A stretch of DNA of 64,000 nucleotides from Anaspis maculata (GCA_949128115.1 OX421964.1:34588177-34652176), one strand, 5' to 3'; positions 1 to 12,533 are shown, counted from the first letter of the stretch. A program made the numbers and translations. Notes: generated by a model not told the origin, from the sequence alone.

Positions 1-658
1 ACAGAATAAATGTGAGATGATTTCACAAATTATCCATCACTAAGCGCCCTTCTGATTTCAGAGAGTATGGCTGTGGCAAAAACTATGAACTGTGGCGATC
101 TCGAAATGGGAAAATCCATCGACCAAGGAATTTCTAAGTTGACCACAGTTTTACCTTAAATCCTGCTTACAAGAAGAAATTTCAGGATTTTTCAAGCAAT
201 GTGTCTTGACGCGATGAAGCCATCAACTGAAAACTCACGATTGTCAAGTCAAGTGTACGATTTTGGTCATCAGAAGATACTCGGATCCGATCCCATCTGG
301 TTCACATGTGCTTATATCTCAGCGAATATTACAACTACAGTGAAGTAGAAAATGGAAACTATTGTCAATTCAAACATCTAGGCTTGTCAAAAGCAATGGA
401 GAAAGCATGGCTAGAGATGTAGAGGGATGAACGTGAAAGTTGGGCTGGAGTTTGGAGTGGTTGAATCTTTTTTGTTGAGGAAAAAATGAGAAATTCATGG
501 TTTTCTCGAAACGCTGGGCTCGTGGAAGTACAAGGCATCACAGAATCTATCCCAAAGCGTCAATAAATGGGAAAGAGGAAGAAAGGAATACACTTGAAAA
601 AATATACGGAGGTTGTACCGATAACGATGAGGATGGGTAACTAAATTGCTGTAATACA
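1..658. other. Gene-free left end, half of a diverged direct repeat
   Basis: No convincing coding exon is visible. About 22-240 is a diverged direct repeat of about 1845-2065. Shared landmarks in order are a 'cacaaa' start, 'tttcag', 'gcaatct/gcgatct', 'aaatgggaaaatc', 'gaccacag/gaccacaa' and 'tcttgac'. The hAT-type element at 667-1830 lies between the two halves, so an older duplication or older repeat frames it. Confidence 0.4.
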
Positions 659-666
659 GTTATGAT

Positions 667-1830
667 TAGAGACCGGATTCTAGGCAAAATGCCTTTTTGT
701 TTCTGTTTCAGGCATGGGCATGAGACCTGGAAATGAAGATTAGTGTTGGAAAAGATTGCTTTTGACACCCCTTTGTTTTTGCCTAAATGCCTAAAACTGG
801 CAAAATCGGATTTATTGTCCTAAAAAGACCTTTTTAACGGCCTAAAACAGGCTTTTTTGATTTTTTCATGGGAATGATCCACAATGTTGAGCAAAATATA
901 CATTTTCTAATTTGTTTCATCCAAACTGTGGGAGTTAATTGATTTCAATACTATAATATTAATTTATTTACCTCATTGAGACTGTTGCGGTTGCGTAAAT
1001 TACAGCTTCTATTCACCTGAGTAATGTGGACATAACGTGTCAATGTTCACTTTTCAACGGCTCGATATCTGGTCTTGACACAGGGACAGGATTCACGTTT
1101 ATAGGCAAAATGACTTCTGGTTTTTGTTTTGGTTATTCGCACGAAACTTTGAAATATATACCGTTCCACATCTCTTTGTTTCAAGTCTGATTTGCCTGAA
1201 TGTAGCAAACTAGGATCTTCTGTCCTAAAACTGCCATGCCTTTTTAACGGCCTACAATGGTTTTTTTTTTCTGTGTTACGGTTGAATTAATTTTTATTAT
1301 CGTAGAAAGCATCTGTTGCATGAATTTTTTAAGACACCGAATGGTAACTTATGTAACAAGTACGCAAAATAAATCCTTGGCGGATAAATCCGCCCGTTTA
1401 GGGACGAGGCGGTAGCCGAGGAATCCTAAATGCGGATGAGCCGCTAAAGAATTTTGCGTACTTGTTGCATACAATGTTTTTTAGCATGAGCTCTCCAAAC
1501 ACCAATTGTGTCCTCTATATCGGCCATGGTGACGTTGTCTTTGCAATACCGTGACAAAATCTTTCAGATACAGTTTTGCAAAATTAGTGTTTTGCGGACT
1601 CGGAACATTCGGCAAAATAACTATTTCAGGGAGGCCATCCTGAAAAATTAATGATTTGTTGAAACAATACTGAAAAAATTATGATTTGTTTCATTACATA
1701 TGGAAAATGTTTTCGGCCTATTTTGCCTATTTTAGGTCGTTACGGCCTAAAGCGTCCTAAAATAGAGGTTTTATTTGTTCAAACATGTGTCCTAATTTCC
1801 ACTTTTTAACGGCCTAAAATCCGGTCCCTA
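667..1830. mobile_element. Non-autonomous hAT-type transposon with 8-bp TSD
   Basis: The ends are inverted: TAGAGACCGGATTCTAGGC on the left, and the complement of TAGGGACCGGATTTTAGGC on the right. Exact 8-bp duplications GTTATGAT flank it at 659-666 and 1831-1838. An 8-bp TSD with TAG/CAG-type termini is the hallmark of the hAT superfamily. Short subterminal motifs of the type GGCCTAAAA and 'tttttaacggcc' recur on both strands near each end (about 780-860, 1205-1260 and 1710-1820); in hATs such motifs are usually transposase-binding repeats. No transposase frame is present, so it is a 1.16-kb defective copy. A small palindromic MITE (1350-1471) sits inside it. Confidence 0.85.
1350..1471. mobile_element. 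Small palindromic MITE inside the hAT element
   Basis: A 122-bp hairpin whose arms begin TATGTAACAAGTACGCAAAAT and end with the complement of TATGCAACAAGTACGCAAAAT. The interior is also imperfectly palindromic around 'ggcggataaatccgcc' and 'ggatgagccgc'. No clear target duplication was found. It lies inside the 667-1830 hAT copy, so it arrived later or was carried with it. Confidence 0.6.
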
Positions 1831-1844
1831 GTTATGATGTTTGC

Positions 1845-2065
1845 ACAAAATCATCTGTTGCTAAGCCTATCTAGTTTCAGGAAGTACCTGTGTCAAAAAT
1901 CGTGGCCTTCGGCAATCTAAAAATGGGAAAATCTACGGACTGAGGAATTGCTACGTCGACCACAATTTGGAGCCTAGAATCCTCAATAGAATAATAAATA
2001 TTTGTATTTTTAAGAAAAGTATCTTGACACAATCAAGTTGTAGTTTAAAATTCAACATCGTTAAA
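1845..2065. repeat. Second half of the diverged direct repeat
   Basis: Diverged copy of about 22-240 in the same orientation, starting 7 bp after the right TSD of the hAT element. It shares 'aaatgggaaaatc', 'gaccaca' and 'tcttgac' landmarks in the same order and spacing. The identity is low enough that the duplication must be old. Confidence 0.4.
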
Positions 2066-2333
2066 TCAGGTGTAAAATTTCTGTCAGTGAGGGCTCCGGT
2101 GACCGAATACATCTTTGGTGGCCGAACCAGTGGCGTATTTGGAGATTTGAGATGGGGGACAAGGTAATTTTTTTTCTTCAAATAATGCAAGATACAGGTG
2201 TTTGCGCGGGGGGGAGGGTTGAACAGAAGGCAGACATAATGCCTCCATCCATCAATGAACAGCAAAGATTTGGACTAATAGTAATTATTGTGTAGAGGGG
2301 TAGAACGTTATCACGTATTATGTAACGAAATTA

Positions 2334-2808
2334 GGTACCTATATGCCAATCAGCTTTTAAATTCAGCACTGAAACGGTAATTTTTGCACGTCAAGTTGGC
2401 AATTCTGCGATATTTGGGGATGCTCAAATTTGTAATGTTAGATCAATATTTCCCCAGATGACCTTGAATTCGTATTGTCAATCGAGTACACCGCTGTTGC
2501 AAAATTGTATAGGAACGCTCAAGACGTCTTGATTTTGATAGACTTTCTCCAGTTTAAATAGGCGACTGGTGAACAGTTTTTTTGAATAAAATAGTAAATC
2601 ATAATATACCATCATATCATTTACTAGGTTGAGAAAACTGTTGCGGCTCGGCACTCTGTCACTTACCTGCCATTCTGACAATATAACAGTCATAACAGCC
2701 AAGGCAACACTGTAGCGGAATATGATGCAAGGAGACGCCAGAATTGGTATTTCATGTCGAAATTTTCTAACCTCATTGGACTTCGCCACAAAAAGCCCGT
2801 TTTCACGT
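2334..2808 (-). repeat. Dispersed repeat shared with 31845-32330
   Basis: Reverse-oriented copy of 31845-32330. Both copies contain 'aaaacgggctttttgtggcgaagtcc', a 'caggtaagtgacagagtgccgagcc' block, 'gttgagaaaactgtt', 'caagacgtcttga' and 'tcggcatataggta' in matching order. The copy at 31.8 kb carries about 45 extra bases near 31990-32030. The 'caggtaagt' inside both resembles a splice donor, so the ancestor may have been transcribed, but no conserved reading frame was identified. Confidence 0.65.
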
Positions 2809-2935
2809 GACTTGGTCCGTCAGAGTCCGTTACACCCTAGGGAACATGGCCAACCATGTTTTAATTTCTACTGAATTTAAAACGTGATCGGCATATAGGT
2901 ATACCTTCTTCTCATTATTATTATCACAGATCGAT

Positions 2936-2954
2936 GGGGGGGGGGGGGGGGGGG
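2936..2954. repeat. G19 homopolymer
   Basis: An uninterrupted run of 19 guanines, followed by 'cacatgcccccc' which can pair back on it. The run length is probably unstable and prone to sequencing error. Confidence 0.9.
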
Positions 2955-3000
2955 CACATGCCCCCCATGCCACCCCTATAAATACGCCACTGGGCTGAAC

Positions 3001-4903
3001 AGTGTTCGAGTTAAACTTCCATGTTTCGCCTCTGTCCATATTTTACAACCGAAGTGAAGACATTCCTCCACTTTTAAAATATTAAATATAAACAAGAACT
3101 GCTGTTTGTTTCTTATCCAGTAGTAGAAGCTGGGCCTCAAGTATTTGGGTGATTGGGAAGCACAAACCGAAGAGATACATACCTAGCCCCACACAAGTCG
3201 TATCACTCCAGCAATGCCGGGAATGTAAACCCCCATCATTCAGGTGAAGTTTGGTGGCAAAGTTCATGCCCAATTTTGTCGGAAAATAAGAGTTTTCACC
3301 ACTACCCTGTGCAGTTAACCTAACATGTTTGGCTTCTTTTTTCCCAAAAAAACACACTTTTCCACTAGAACTTATTTTGCAGGCGCATTAAGGACATTGC
3401 TTTGAACTTGATACAAAAGTTTCAAACTCAAACTCAAAAAGGTAGCCGAGGAAAAAATGCAGAAACTGGAACTCCATAAGCGCCCTGTAGTTCGGTTGTC
3501 CCCGAACATTATTTGGTTCAAATTTGGCGGGCAATTCTGGACAGTTGGCAACACTGCTGTGACGTCAATGGAAATGCCTAATACAGTGTGTCCCACGAAG
3601 TAGCCGACATAGTTCAAGGATAGATGTACTTTCTCGAGGCAAATTAGAATCTTCCTTCGAAATTTTTCTGACGTCTTCCGTTCCCAATATACCTACGTGT
3701 GTGTTCGATTTATGTGTTCAACCGAAAAGTTTGATTGGCAATATTAGTCCAGGAACTTATGTAATCCCGTGGGATTTTGAATGAAAGAGCATAACAACCT
3801 CGATAACGACTATATGGAATACGTTCCTCAGATGGTCAGCAATCACACCTCACCGGATGTTTTGCTTGAATTTCTTGCAGGAGATTTATACTGGGTGAAA
3901 CAGAAAAAATAAATAAAAATTCGTAGCCCCAGACTGAGGAGAGGTGGAGAGCTTAAATTGCATATGTCATTTGATTCAATTGTTGTGAAATTTGTCTAAA
4001 TTCTCGCCGACAGGTACCATGAATAGCTAGTAATGTAGTTGTTGAGGTGGTTATGAACGACAGTTAAAACTCCGATATTATCTGTCGTCCTCCACACACA
4101 TGCAATCGCCTCTTGATTTTACAGGATTAAACCATAAAAAGTTAGATACCATGCCAGGTTCGTTTGGCCGAATGGTAGGTACCTACCCACTCACACATAT
4201 TGAAATTGTGAATTTTCGAAGCTGTTGGTGCAATTTGTACACCAATTGCTTCCCAAAGGCAACTTGCTGAGAGAAAAACTGCAGAAATTGCTACACCGCA
4301 GCGACTTGATTGCCGAACTGCATAGTCAAAATACAAGCCATACACGAACTTCGTCCAGTGCTGGAACTCAATCATACAGCATACGTAGGTAGGCTTGCTT
4401 CCATCCGATAATAATGGATCCTCCCTTAATTGCTTTTCGGTTTTTTCTTATATCCCATCAGACAGGCGAACAATGTGCCCTGAAATTACCTATTCGCTTT
4501 TGTGAGAGCCCAGCGCGGAAACAACGCTCTCGCCAAAAATAATAACGGGTAATCCAGTTTGGAACGAGCAACATCCTGAATTCAAAACATGGAAAACACA
4601 CATTCAGTAGATCCAGTTGGAGTTTCGTATTTATCTTTGCTAATCGCCGCGAACCACACCAACAGAGTGACTGAAATGCCGAGGAAACAAGCAATTTTTT
4701 GTCCTCAATCCCTCCGCAATCCTCGTATAGTGTTCTGCTTGATATCTATTCTGAATTGCTGTATAGTGTGGAAAATTAAATCGGGAATTGTTTTGGCTCT
4801 GGCGCAGTCTAGCTTCAGCTGTTTTTCTGCGAATCGTTATTTACAGTGCGCGTTTTTACTGTGTCTCTGATAACACTTCTTGTTTAGTACTTTTTGAAGT
4901 GGC
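3001..4903. other. Region without recognisable gene
   Basis: Only short open frames in changing phases occur here, none with a recognisable motif. The last few hundred bases would hold the promoter and 5' UTR of the CCCH gene that starts at 4904. I could not point to a convincing TATA box or initiator. Confidence 0.4.
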
Positions 4904-5710
4904 ATGGCTTCCAGGAAGAAAAAAAAAGGCAAGGCCGAAAATCGGGTATGTAAGTGGGACGAATAAGAATTCTTTCGTGCAACTGTTGTTTTAGGATCCT
5001 GATATAGATAAGCTCTGCTCAAAATTTCAGCGGTTGACGAGCGAGACGAAACCGAAAAACAAACGTAAACGCAGTGAGTTATCTTACAAGCTGTGGTGGA
5101 ATGGATTTGCAGTACCTACCTACTTATTTTCAGCAAGGTGTTACTTCTTCAGGCAGGGCTGTTGCAAATACGGCGCCGGTTGCTATTTTCAACACAAAAC
5201 TTTTCAACAAATTGAACTGAGCAAAGCCTTCGGTTATTCAAATTCTGCCAGAGGTTACAGACGACGAAGACACGCCCCACGTAGAAAATTGGACGTCGAA
5301 GTTCAAAATTTCGACAGTCAAGGGTCGCTCCAGCAAAGCGATTATCCGCAGTGGGGATGGATAAATATTCAAAAATTGAACATTTTGCCTCAAGAACACA
5401 CCTATTTACAGCAAAAATGGGAAGCTTCATATCAACAAGATGCAGGACGGGTCTGCAGTGTTAAGGCTGAACCAAATTCGGACTTCAGCTCAGATGCATG
5501 TCATGCTGTCCTTGAAAGCGACGAACCTGAAATCAAATTCAGTTGTGAGTTACTGGGGTTAATTTCAGCAATATTACCATGAGTTTGTATGTTTTTTTAG
5601 CGGATGGGCCAGTTTTAGACGAGACAATTTCTTTCAAAGATGTTGCTGATGGGAAATGGCTGAACTTAGCTCAGATTAAAGAAGAGATCAAGCTTGAAGA
5701 AGACATATGA
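4904..5710 (+). CDS. Makorin-type CCCH zinc-finger protein, four exons, 201 aa
   Basis: A complete split gene. Exons are 4904-4945, 5031-5073, 5134-5544 and 5601-5710; introns are 85, 60 and 56 nt. Donors are GTATGTAAG, GTGAGTTAT and GTGAGTTAC, and acceptors are TTTCAG, TTTCAG and TTTTAG. Joined, they give 606 nt with one open frame from ATG to TGA. Residues 1-30 are very basic (lysine/arginine clusters, NLS-like). Residues 31-49 read CYFFRQGCCKYGAGCYFQH, a C-x7-C-x5-C-x3-H finger as in makorins, which in that family binds RNA. The C-terminal 70 residues are acidic and look disordered. No RING domain or second finger is present, whereas makorins are usually over 350 aa with several fingers plus RING. 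It is therefore a short makorin-like paralogue or an unrelated single-finger RNA-binding protein. AATAAA signals follow at 5729 and 5759. Intron boundaries are my reading; function is inferred. Confidence 0.8.
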
Positions 5711-5728
5711 AGCGTGTTCCGTTCTTGA

Positions 5729-5764
5729 AATAAACAAGCGGTTGTTCACCTTATTATGAATAAA
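5729..5764 (+). promoter_or_regulatory. Poly(A) signals of the CCCH gene
   Basis: AATAAA occurs at 5729-5734 and again at 5759-5764, 19 and 49 nt after the TGA. Either would give a very short 3' UTR. The foldback element at 5816 starts immediately downstream, so this is the probable transcript end. Confidence 0.65.
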
Positions 5765-5815
5765 ACTATTCAGAATTGAGAAGCTAGGATTGACTATTTT
5801 TTTTTAAATTTATTT

Positions 5816-6532
5816 ACCCTGGGTTGCACCAAAAAAATCATACGCAATTGAAGCTAATGCGAGGTTGAGCATGGAAAATGCATAAAATCTTCAGCTAATC
5901 AATCATCAGATCATTTTCTTGTGAAAAACCAGATCTGTCATTATTTACAAACAAGTGATGACCAACAGAAATTTCAATAATCTTGTATAGGTCGTGAGAA
6001 CATAATCGTCACCTTGACACCCGCTATGGCAACGTTGCAAGTATGCCTGACGTGGCAACAGCGCATTGCGCATTTTCGCGCTTCTTAGCCGCTTTCGTTG
6101 TGCGCCAGGAGCTGCTCCGGGTAAATCACTAGATAGAGAAAGTAGATACATACGCCAATCACGGCTCAGCTGGATCTACTTTCTTTGTCTAGTGATCTTC
6201 CCTGAGCAGCTCCTGCCGGCACAACGGAAGCGCCTCTTGCCAGCTTCTTGCCCGCGCTTGCGCATGATGGGGTGCCAAAGTACCGCTGTAGAGATTCGCT
6301 TGTTTTTGACATTACTCAGTCAAATCTTGAGTCTAGCACATTAATTTTTTTTGATTAAGCGACCATTGTTCAATTGATTATCTTTATAATTATTGCAACT
6401 TTACAACTAAAGAAAATTGTATCAACAAGTAGGTACTAGTGAAAATAACATCATACCACACACACATCTTTAAGACGCCATTTTTGTTCCCGCGATCTAT
6501 TATCTCAATTGAGCGTTGGTGCAACCCAGGGT
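5816..6532. mobile_element. Foldback MITE with ACCCTGGGTTGCACCAA ends
   Basis: The left end ACCCTGGGTTGCACCAA (5816) is mirrored at the right end (to 6532), followed on both sides by a CAATTGA block. The centre is a second hairpin, about 6063-6265, whose arms share 'tagccgc/gcgcc', 'aggagctgctccggg', 'atcactaga' and 'aaagtagat'. No coding capacity is seen. Flanking duplications are unclear (only TT on both sides). It lies about 105 bp beyond the CCCH gene stop. Confidence 0.7.
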
Positions 6533-9500
6533 TTGGTACTTACCCAATCCTCTTTATGCGGAATTCTTAACGATGATCAAGGTATAGCTAATCATACATA
6601 CAGGCAGAGACAAAATTGTGTACCTACCTACAAATTATTGTCTCAGACTAGGCCAGACTGTTGCTTAGACTTGAGGTTGCAATTTCCTAACCTAAAAATC
6701 AGCGGAAACTTCGTACTCTTCCCTTCCAAAACCTGAAAATCATAAGACTACTAAATCAGGAAGAGCATGGTACGTATGGGATTTTGAATTTCTCGCTGTT
6801 TTGGAAAATAAAAATTGAATATTTGCAATACCTCCAAAATAATTATGTCACTTGCTGCCCAGTCACATTTCAAGGATAACTATGTAATTTCTTCCACCCA
6901 CAAACAACAAGCAATTAACACATCAACTGTCATCTATCCGGTACCGGTATGTGATGATTCACCTCCCGTGCATATATAATGCGAAGAAAGTGACAGTTGG
7001 GCCCAGCTCCCTTTGATTCTGTCGTTGACACTTGGGCTTGATGCCAATGTCGAAAGTACTGTCAATACGAAAAGAAAAAAGCTAGTTGTGATGGTACCCC
7101 CCCTTCCCCTCCCCCTGACATTTCATCTGTTTGGCCTGCGATCGTTTTGCTCATTAGAAAAACGTCTCGCGGGGGAAGGAGTTCAATGAAACACGCTCAT
7201 TGCACAGAAAGTTACATTTAGTCAAAATAAGTGCAGAGTCATTCTTTTTGGTTCTTTTCTCAAAACACCTAATGTGTGACTGACAGCATGGACAAAATTG
7301 ACAAAATGAAATGAACAAAATGAACAAAATAAACAAAAACAATAAAAACAATTGTAAACAACACAACAAAATATGTCAAACTGTCAAGTCAAAGAAAATG
7401 GAGAGTAACGGAATCGGAAAAAGGCACTCAATGGAAGAACACGTCTAACAAACCACTGAGTATTGCCCGAAGCAAAGGACTCTCAAATATGTTGAACGAA
7501 GTGACACAAAACTCACTGCTATTTCGTAATAGTGACAAGCAAAATCAAACAAAATTAGTAAACTCACACAGACACTCAAAAAAAAAACATAACCGAAGAC
7601 ACATTAGTAGACAGAGAATACTCAACAATTCAAAACAATTCAAAATACTACCAACAATGTAAAATGATGTTATTTGCGCACCTTGTGCACACGAGGAGCT
7701 GAAACAGAACCTACACCAAAGAGCTGACATGTTCCTCGCTAAAAGTTGACAACAATTTAGGCATAATCATCATTGCTGACCCTGACCAGGCCAGACAGGT
7801 ATCATCTCATAGCAAATAAATCAAAATAATGAACATGACACCCTAACAAAAAGAACCGTACAACCTGCTTGGACGGTTAAAATCCCTGATACATAGACAA
7901 AAACAAATCATTGAAAAACAGTCAAATTAGGTCGGATGGAAGTGATCGATGGCGACAAGGGTGCGACTTTTCACGGTATTAAGAAAATGTTAGTCGTGCA
8001 TCAAGGCACAATCATACTCAAGCGTCATTTAAATACCTATAGCAGTAAGTACAAAAACTAGCCTGAAAATATTTGAGAATCACAACAGGTAGAAGGAGGG
8101 CATGAAATATTGACACAAAAAGTATGAAACATCGAGTACAGCAGTGACATTACAGAGGAAGTGACTACAATAACTGCGCATGAAAATGAGACAATAAAAT
8201 ATCGCAGATAATGACGTTCAGCTAAAATTTGACACAAAATTTATATTCAAGTGGGCACATGAAAATCAAATTATTCACTAAATTACTGATCTGACCATAA
8301 AAATAATGAAAAGACTCAACAGACAAATTCAATTTAATCAATTCCCTACGGTGCGGTGATTTATTAAAATTCGTATATTATACAACGAACCCCTTACATT
8401 CTAATCTAAAATTTAGTGGACCGCATCAACAAAATGGTTAGAAATATTCAAAGAATTCTAAGTCGAATAAACTAAGCCCGGTCCTAGCCGTAAAATACTG
8501 AACTCGACCCGCGTCCTTCGTATGAGCCCGTCTGTAACGCGCGAAGACACAAGTTGGTACCTAAACTCGCGTTAGACTCAAGTTGGGGTCACTTCGTTCG
8601 TTTGTCATCACAGCAAAAATCCAACGCAATTCTTCGAACAATATTTCCCATATCCCCTTGTCCGAGATAACTAGAATGAAGTAGAAAAGCCAAGTTTGAC
8701 ACCGTTCTCTTTGTTTAGTTCACGGGGGTAAACAGAGCGGCGTGCGTGTTTTTAAAATGATCTGAACGCATGTTTTAATGAAAAGGGCATACTTTTAATT
8801 TAATTGAGTAGTAAATAGGCAACTCAAATCAAGTAGTGTTCAAAAAATGAAACGACAAACGAATACACAAGTAATTGAAAATACTGCAAAAATTGATATT
8901 TACCTACAAAAATGCACAAAGGGAACAAACACATGTCCTCTTCAACAAGCTGACCGCGCCTGGCCCATCGTCCTTCGCTTGTTCCCCTTGAACCAGGCAG
9001 TAGGGCATAAAAATTTCCCTTCGCCCTTCACACCGCTCGGGTTCCCAGGCTCTTTAACACACGTATGCACAAATTAGTTTGCATTTTTAGACTTCGACCA
9101 CCTAAATACATAAGGAGGATTTTTGAGACTAATGCATCAACAGACAGCGTGCTTATAATTTAATTCATTTTTAAAATAATACCTGGCTTCCCACATAGTG
9201 TTCTGAAACTCACCAAAAAAAAAAAACAGGCTTAAGGGCACTGAAGCCTTTTGGAACATCAAGGGCACGACAACATTAGATAAGTTCAATTTTGGGATTA
9301 TTGGGTATATTAAATTTCCTTGTCTCAGACTTGAGGCTGTATACGCAGGGTATCAATATTTCTTCCTCGAAAACAAAGATAAAGAGATATAAAGATTTTG
9401 ATGAGATTCCATCAAATGTTTGTTCACCTTGTTTTCGTTTGGATCACCCGACATTTTTTTAGAAGCCCAATAGCCCTAAAACACTAGGAAAGTTTCTAAC

Positions 9501-11454
9501 AAATTGCTAGGACATTTTTTGACAAACAAAAAAATTATCAACTGTTTCATAACTTTGAGAGACATAGAAATTTGTTTTTTGAAAAAAGTTGTCAACAAAA
9601 AAAAAATTTTTTCTTTTCATAATTGAAAAAACGCTGTGCATTTAATTTTTCAATAAGTACACTTGGTACACCGTATAAAAAAAATAGTTTTTATCTTCAT
9701 TTTTGAGAGAGAAATTCAAATGAATCCGAATAATTTTAGCCTGCTGAGAATACAGCCTTAAGTTTCTCATATAATAGCGAATAGAATCAGAAAATCAAAA
9801 AAATTACACATTTAGGTAGGTACGTGTAGTTGGCAGCATCAGTGGCAGCTTTAGAATAATCGGCAAAACTTGAAAACAACAGGACAGAGGTGATGCATCT
9901 CTCCTAAAAGTGCCGCCAGCAATCTCTTTTATATTACCAACATTTCCATCCCAGAAGAGCTGTTAGACATTAGCTACCGTCGGCGACTGTTTTGAGTTCG
10001 AGCACTAAAACCGAAGCAAACACTCGTAAATTGGCAACTACGATAAATATCCCAAGACCCCATCGATTGTCCTCTCATTGTATGCGGAATGCACCTCTTG
10101 GCCTCTGGCGCATCTCATTTATCTACCGAATCGAAACTTTCGACAACCCATTTCACAAACACTCTCCCGCGACCATTTATCCCATTTATACCCCGAACGC
10201 CTCCGGCCTCTCCCTCTCATGGTGCATGCATGTATTTTATTTTGAGAAACTACGCCATAAATTCGGATGCGAATTTTCGCTTTAAATAATTCTCCGCACT
10301 CTGTTGCAGGTGGTGCCCCACAACACAGTCGATCCTTGACAAATGGCCCAGCACCGACAACCACCAAGGCCATGAGAAATGCCGAACTGCTGCTGCTCTA
10401 AAATGAAAAGAAACTGAGAGAAAAAAAAAACGGACGCAGCATAAGCGGCTCAAATGGTCCGGAATGGTTCGCCTGAACTTCGGCTGTATGGGGAGCTCCT
10501 TGTGAGGGGCATTGACGGGCGTCACTGGAATTTGACGGCACACTAGACGCATCAGCAGGAGGAGCAGCAATACCGGGTAGTTGACTCGAGAGAGGATATA
10601 ATATCAAACGAGAGAGCGAGAGGCAGATGCGATGGACTTCTCAATAAAGTATAGTAGTTGTAGTTGTGCGAGAGTTGCAGGAGAGTTGAAGCGGAAGTTG
10701 TGCGGGAAATTCGGAAATGGACATGTTTCGGTAACAGATGGCCGCGGCTTACGGTTCGTCCTCTTCCTCGTCCATCCCCATCTGGCCGGCGACGTTTTAA
10801 TGGCTGAGTAGTGGTGCAGGAGCTGGATAGAATAAATTCGCTTTGCTTTCTTTGGATAATTTATTCAAAGAGCGTGTGATTTATCGTTCCGGTTTGCTCT
10901 GTCGTAATTGGAATTTAATTATGTGACGAGCGCAAGGTGACAAGTCCGGGCTTTCGCAACAAAGGAATTGAGAAGACATTGCCAGCGAGCGATATGGCTG
11001 ATGACGGCGTAGTATTCCTCGATGGGGGTGCTTGTGACGAAATTGGACGTCGCTGGAGCTGTGTTCGAGGTGGTAAGTAACTGTGTATTTTACTTTTTGT
11101 CGAACTGTGATGAGGTGCTGAGCAGTAGCTCGTTTTAAGTAGATTCGAGTAGATGGCGAAAGAGCAACATCACATCTTGAAAAATACAACCTGTTTTCGT
11201 AGTAGTTTATTTGCTTTTCGAATGTAATGTAATTCGAAACGTGCCACTTGGCATGGTTGTTATAATTATGAACCATACAATCATAATCTTCCGGTTCAGA
11301 AGTATAGCCGTCGTCCGTCCAACAATGCATACATACAAATCTATATTTTGCTAACATTTTACATTTTTATATTTTTCATATCTACATTGCGATCATTACA
11401 TACGTTTTTGTATTTTGAACTTCATATTCTGCTTATTTACATATATCATTATCC
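6533..11454. other. Long stretch without recognisable gene
   Basis: No exon with a recognisable domain was found. About 7285-7350 is a low-complexity A-rich run of 'aaca/aaat' repeats; 9480-9700 is A/T-rich with homopolymer runs. About 10290-10810 is richer in GC, with several short overlapping frames on both strands and purine-rich 'gagagcgagag' runs. That part could be an unidentified UTR, promoter or conserved non-coding element, but nothing in it decides this. Confidence 0.4.
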
Positions 11455-11489
11455 CCAGGGGCCAACCACTCATGAAAATTTGTACAGGT

Positions 11490-11690
11490 ATTCCGGGAAT
11501 ACCATGTATTCCCGACCTATTCCTGCATTTCCACATATTCCCTATTATTTCCCAAGTATTCTTCAATATTTCTTGATATTCCCAAGTATTTCCATGTATT
11601 CCTCAGTATTTCCTTGTATTCCCCAGTATTTCCTAAAATTTCCAAGTATTTTCAGGTATTCCCAAAGTATTTCCTATGCACCCAAATTGA
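11490..11690. repeat. Left subterminal GTATTCC array
   Basis: About twenty degenerate copies of a 9-12-bp unit of the form '(a/c)gtattcc(c/t)' follow the left hAT end. The array is the mirror of 15525-15705 at the other end. Open frames through it merely reflect the regular unit. Confidence 0.8.
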
Positions 11691-11954
11691 AATATATCTC
11701 AGAGTTGAAGGCCTGAAAACCTTGAATTGACACACCCTCGCGGTTTATAACGTTATTAAATAACTTTATAAGTATAAAACTTAGCAGCGAGATTCTTTTT
11801 TTAGTAAATAATAATAATAATAGTCATGCGTTGAAGTCTAAAGAAAAATCTGTTTGGCAACGCCGCATCAAAACGTCAAAAAAATGTATAGGTACCATCA
11901 CGAGGAAAAAGGACAGCTTCACCTGCCTGACTTGATAAGGTTTGGCTTTAGATA

Positions 11955-12533
11955 CAGTACAGGGTGTGAAAAACTATTTTCCTAAAAAAATGTTCAATAT
12001 TTCAAAAAATATGCATTTCAGGTATAGGACATCCCTTATGAAAAATGTAGCCAGACCACAGACAAATTCAATCATGTCAAAAAGTATAGGGACGTGCCAT
12101 TTCAATTAATGAAGTCATGACCTTCTTGAATAATAAATAAACAATTTTACGTACATCACCGCCAAACCTTATTTTGTCATGTGGATGGAGATGTCATTTT
12201 TCTCAATGTAGGTATTCCAAATTTAAAGACGATAACGCCGCACCAAAACGTCAAACATTTCATACCGCCCTGAACCTATTAGTATTGTATAGTATTAGCC
12301 TTTAAAGGCTAATAAGAATATGTGATAGAATATAGGATGTCCAATTTAGAAAAAAAGATGACATACTTATAGGTACCTGAACTATATGACTCACCTCACC
12401 CTGTATAATTGAATTTTTTTGAGTGATGCAGAATGAAAAACGATGTGGATAGGCGTTTGAATCATATTTTAGTCTTGAACGGGTAAAACGTAGTGTTCCG
12501 ATCCCTTACTATTTTACTCACCCTGTAATATAC
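11955..12533. mobile_element. Probable MITE with CAGGGTG ends
   Basis: The left end 'TA-CAGGGTGTGAAAAA' (11955) is matched in inverted orientation by 'TACTCACCCTG-TA' (to about 12533), giving TA at both borders as in Tc1/mariner-type insertions. The interior is AT-rich and without coding potential. A further CACCCTGTATA at about 12399 and TACAGGGTGTT at 12532 suggest nested or tandem related copies, so the exact borders are uncertain. Confidence 0.45.

Larger units (their letters stand above)
2128..2992. mobile_element. hAT-type element with CAGTGGCGTA ends
   Basis: The termini are CAGTGGCGTATTT (2128) and its complement AAATACGCCACTG (ending 2992). Flanking 8-mers are GGCCGAAC (2120-2127) and GGCTGAAC (2993-3000), which agree at seven of eight positions and read as an aged 8-bp hAT duplication. 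The 865-bp interior has no transposase. It contains a run of 19 G at 2936-2954 and a roughly 475-bp block (2334-2808) that recurs inverted at 31845-32330 without the CAGTGGCGTA ends. Confidence 0.75.

Noticed and set aside
10119..10607. Several overlapping minus-strand frames near 10.3 kb
   Set aside because: Frames overlap in different phases, carry no recognisable domain, and are most simply explained by local GC-richness.
11348..11716. 122-codon frame rich in proline and tyrosine repeats
   Set aside because: It is translated from the GTATTCC subterminal array of the hAT element; the mirror array gives a similar artefact.
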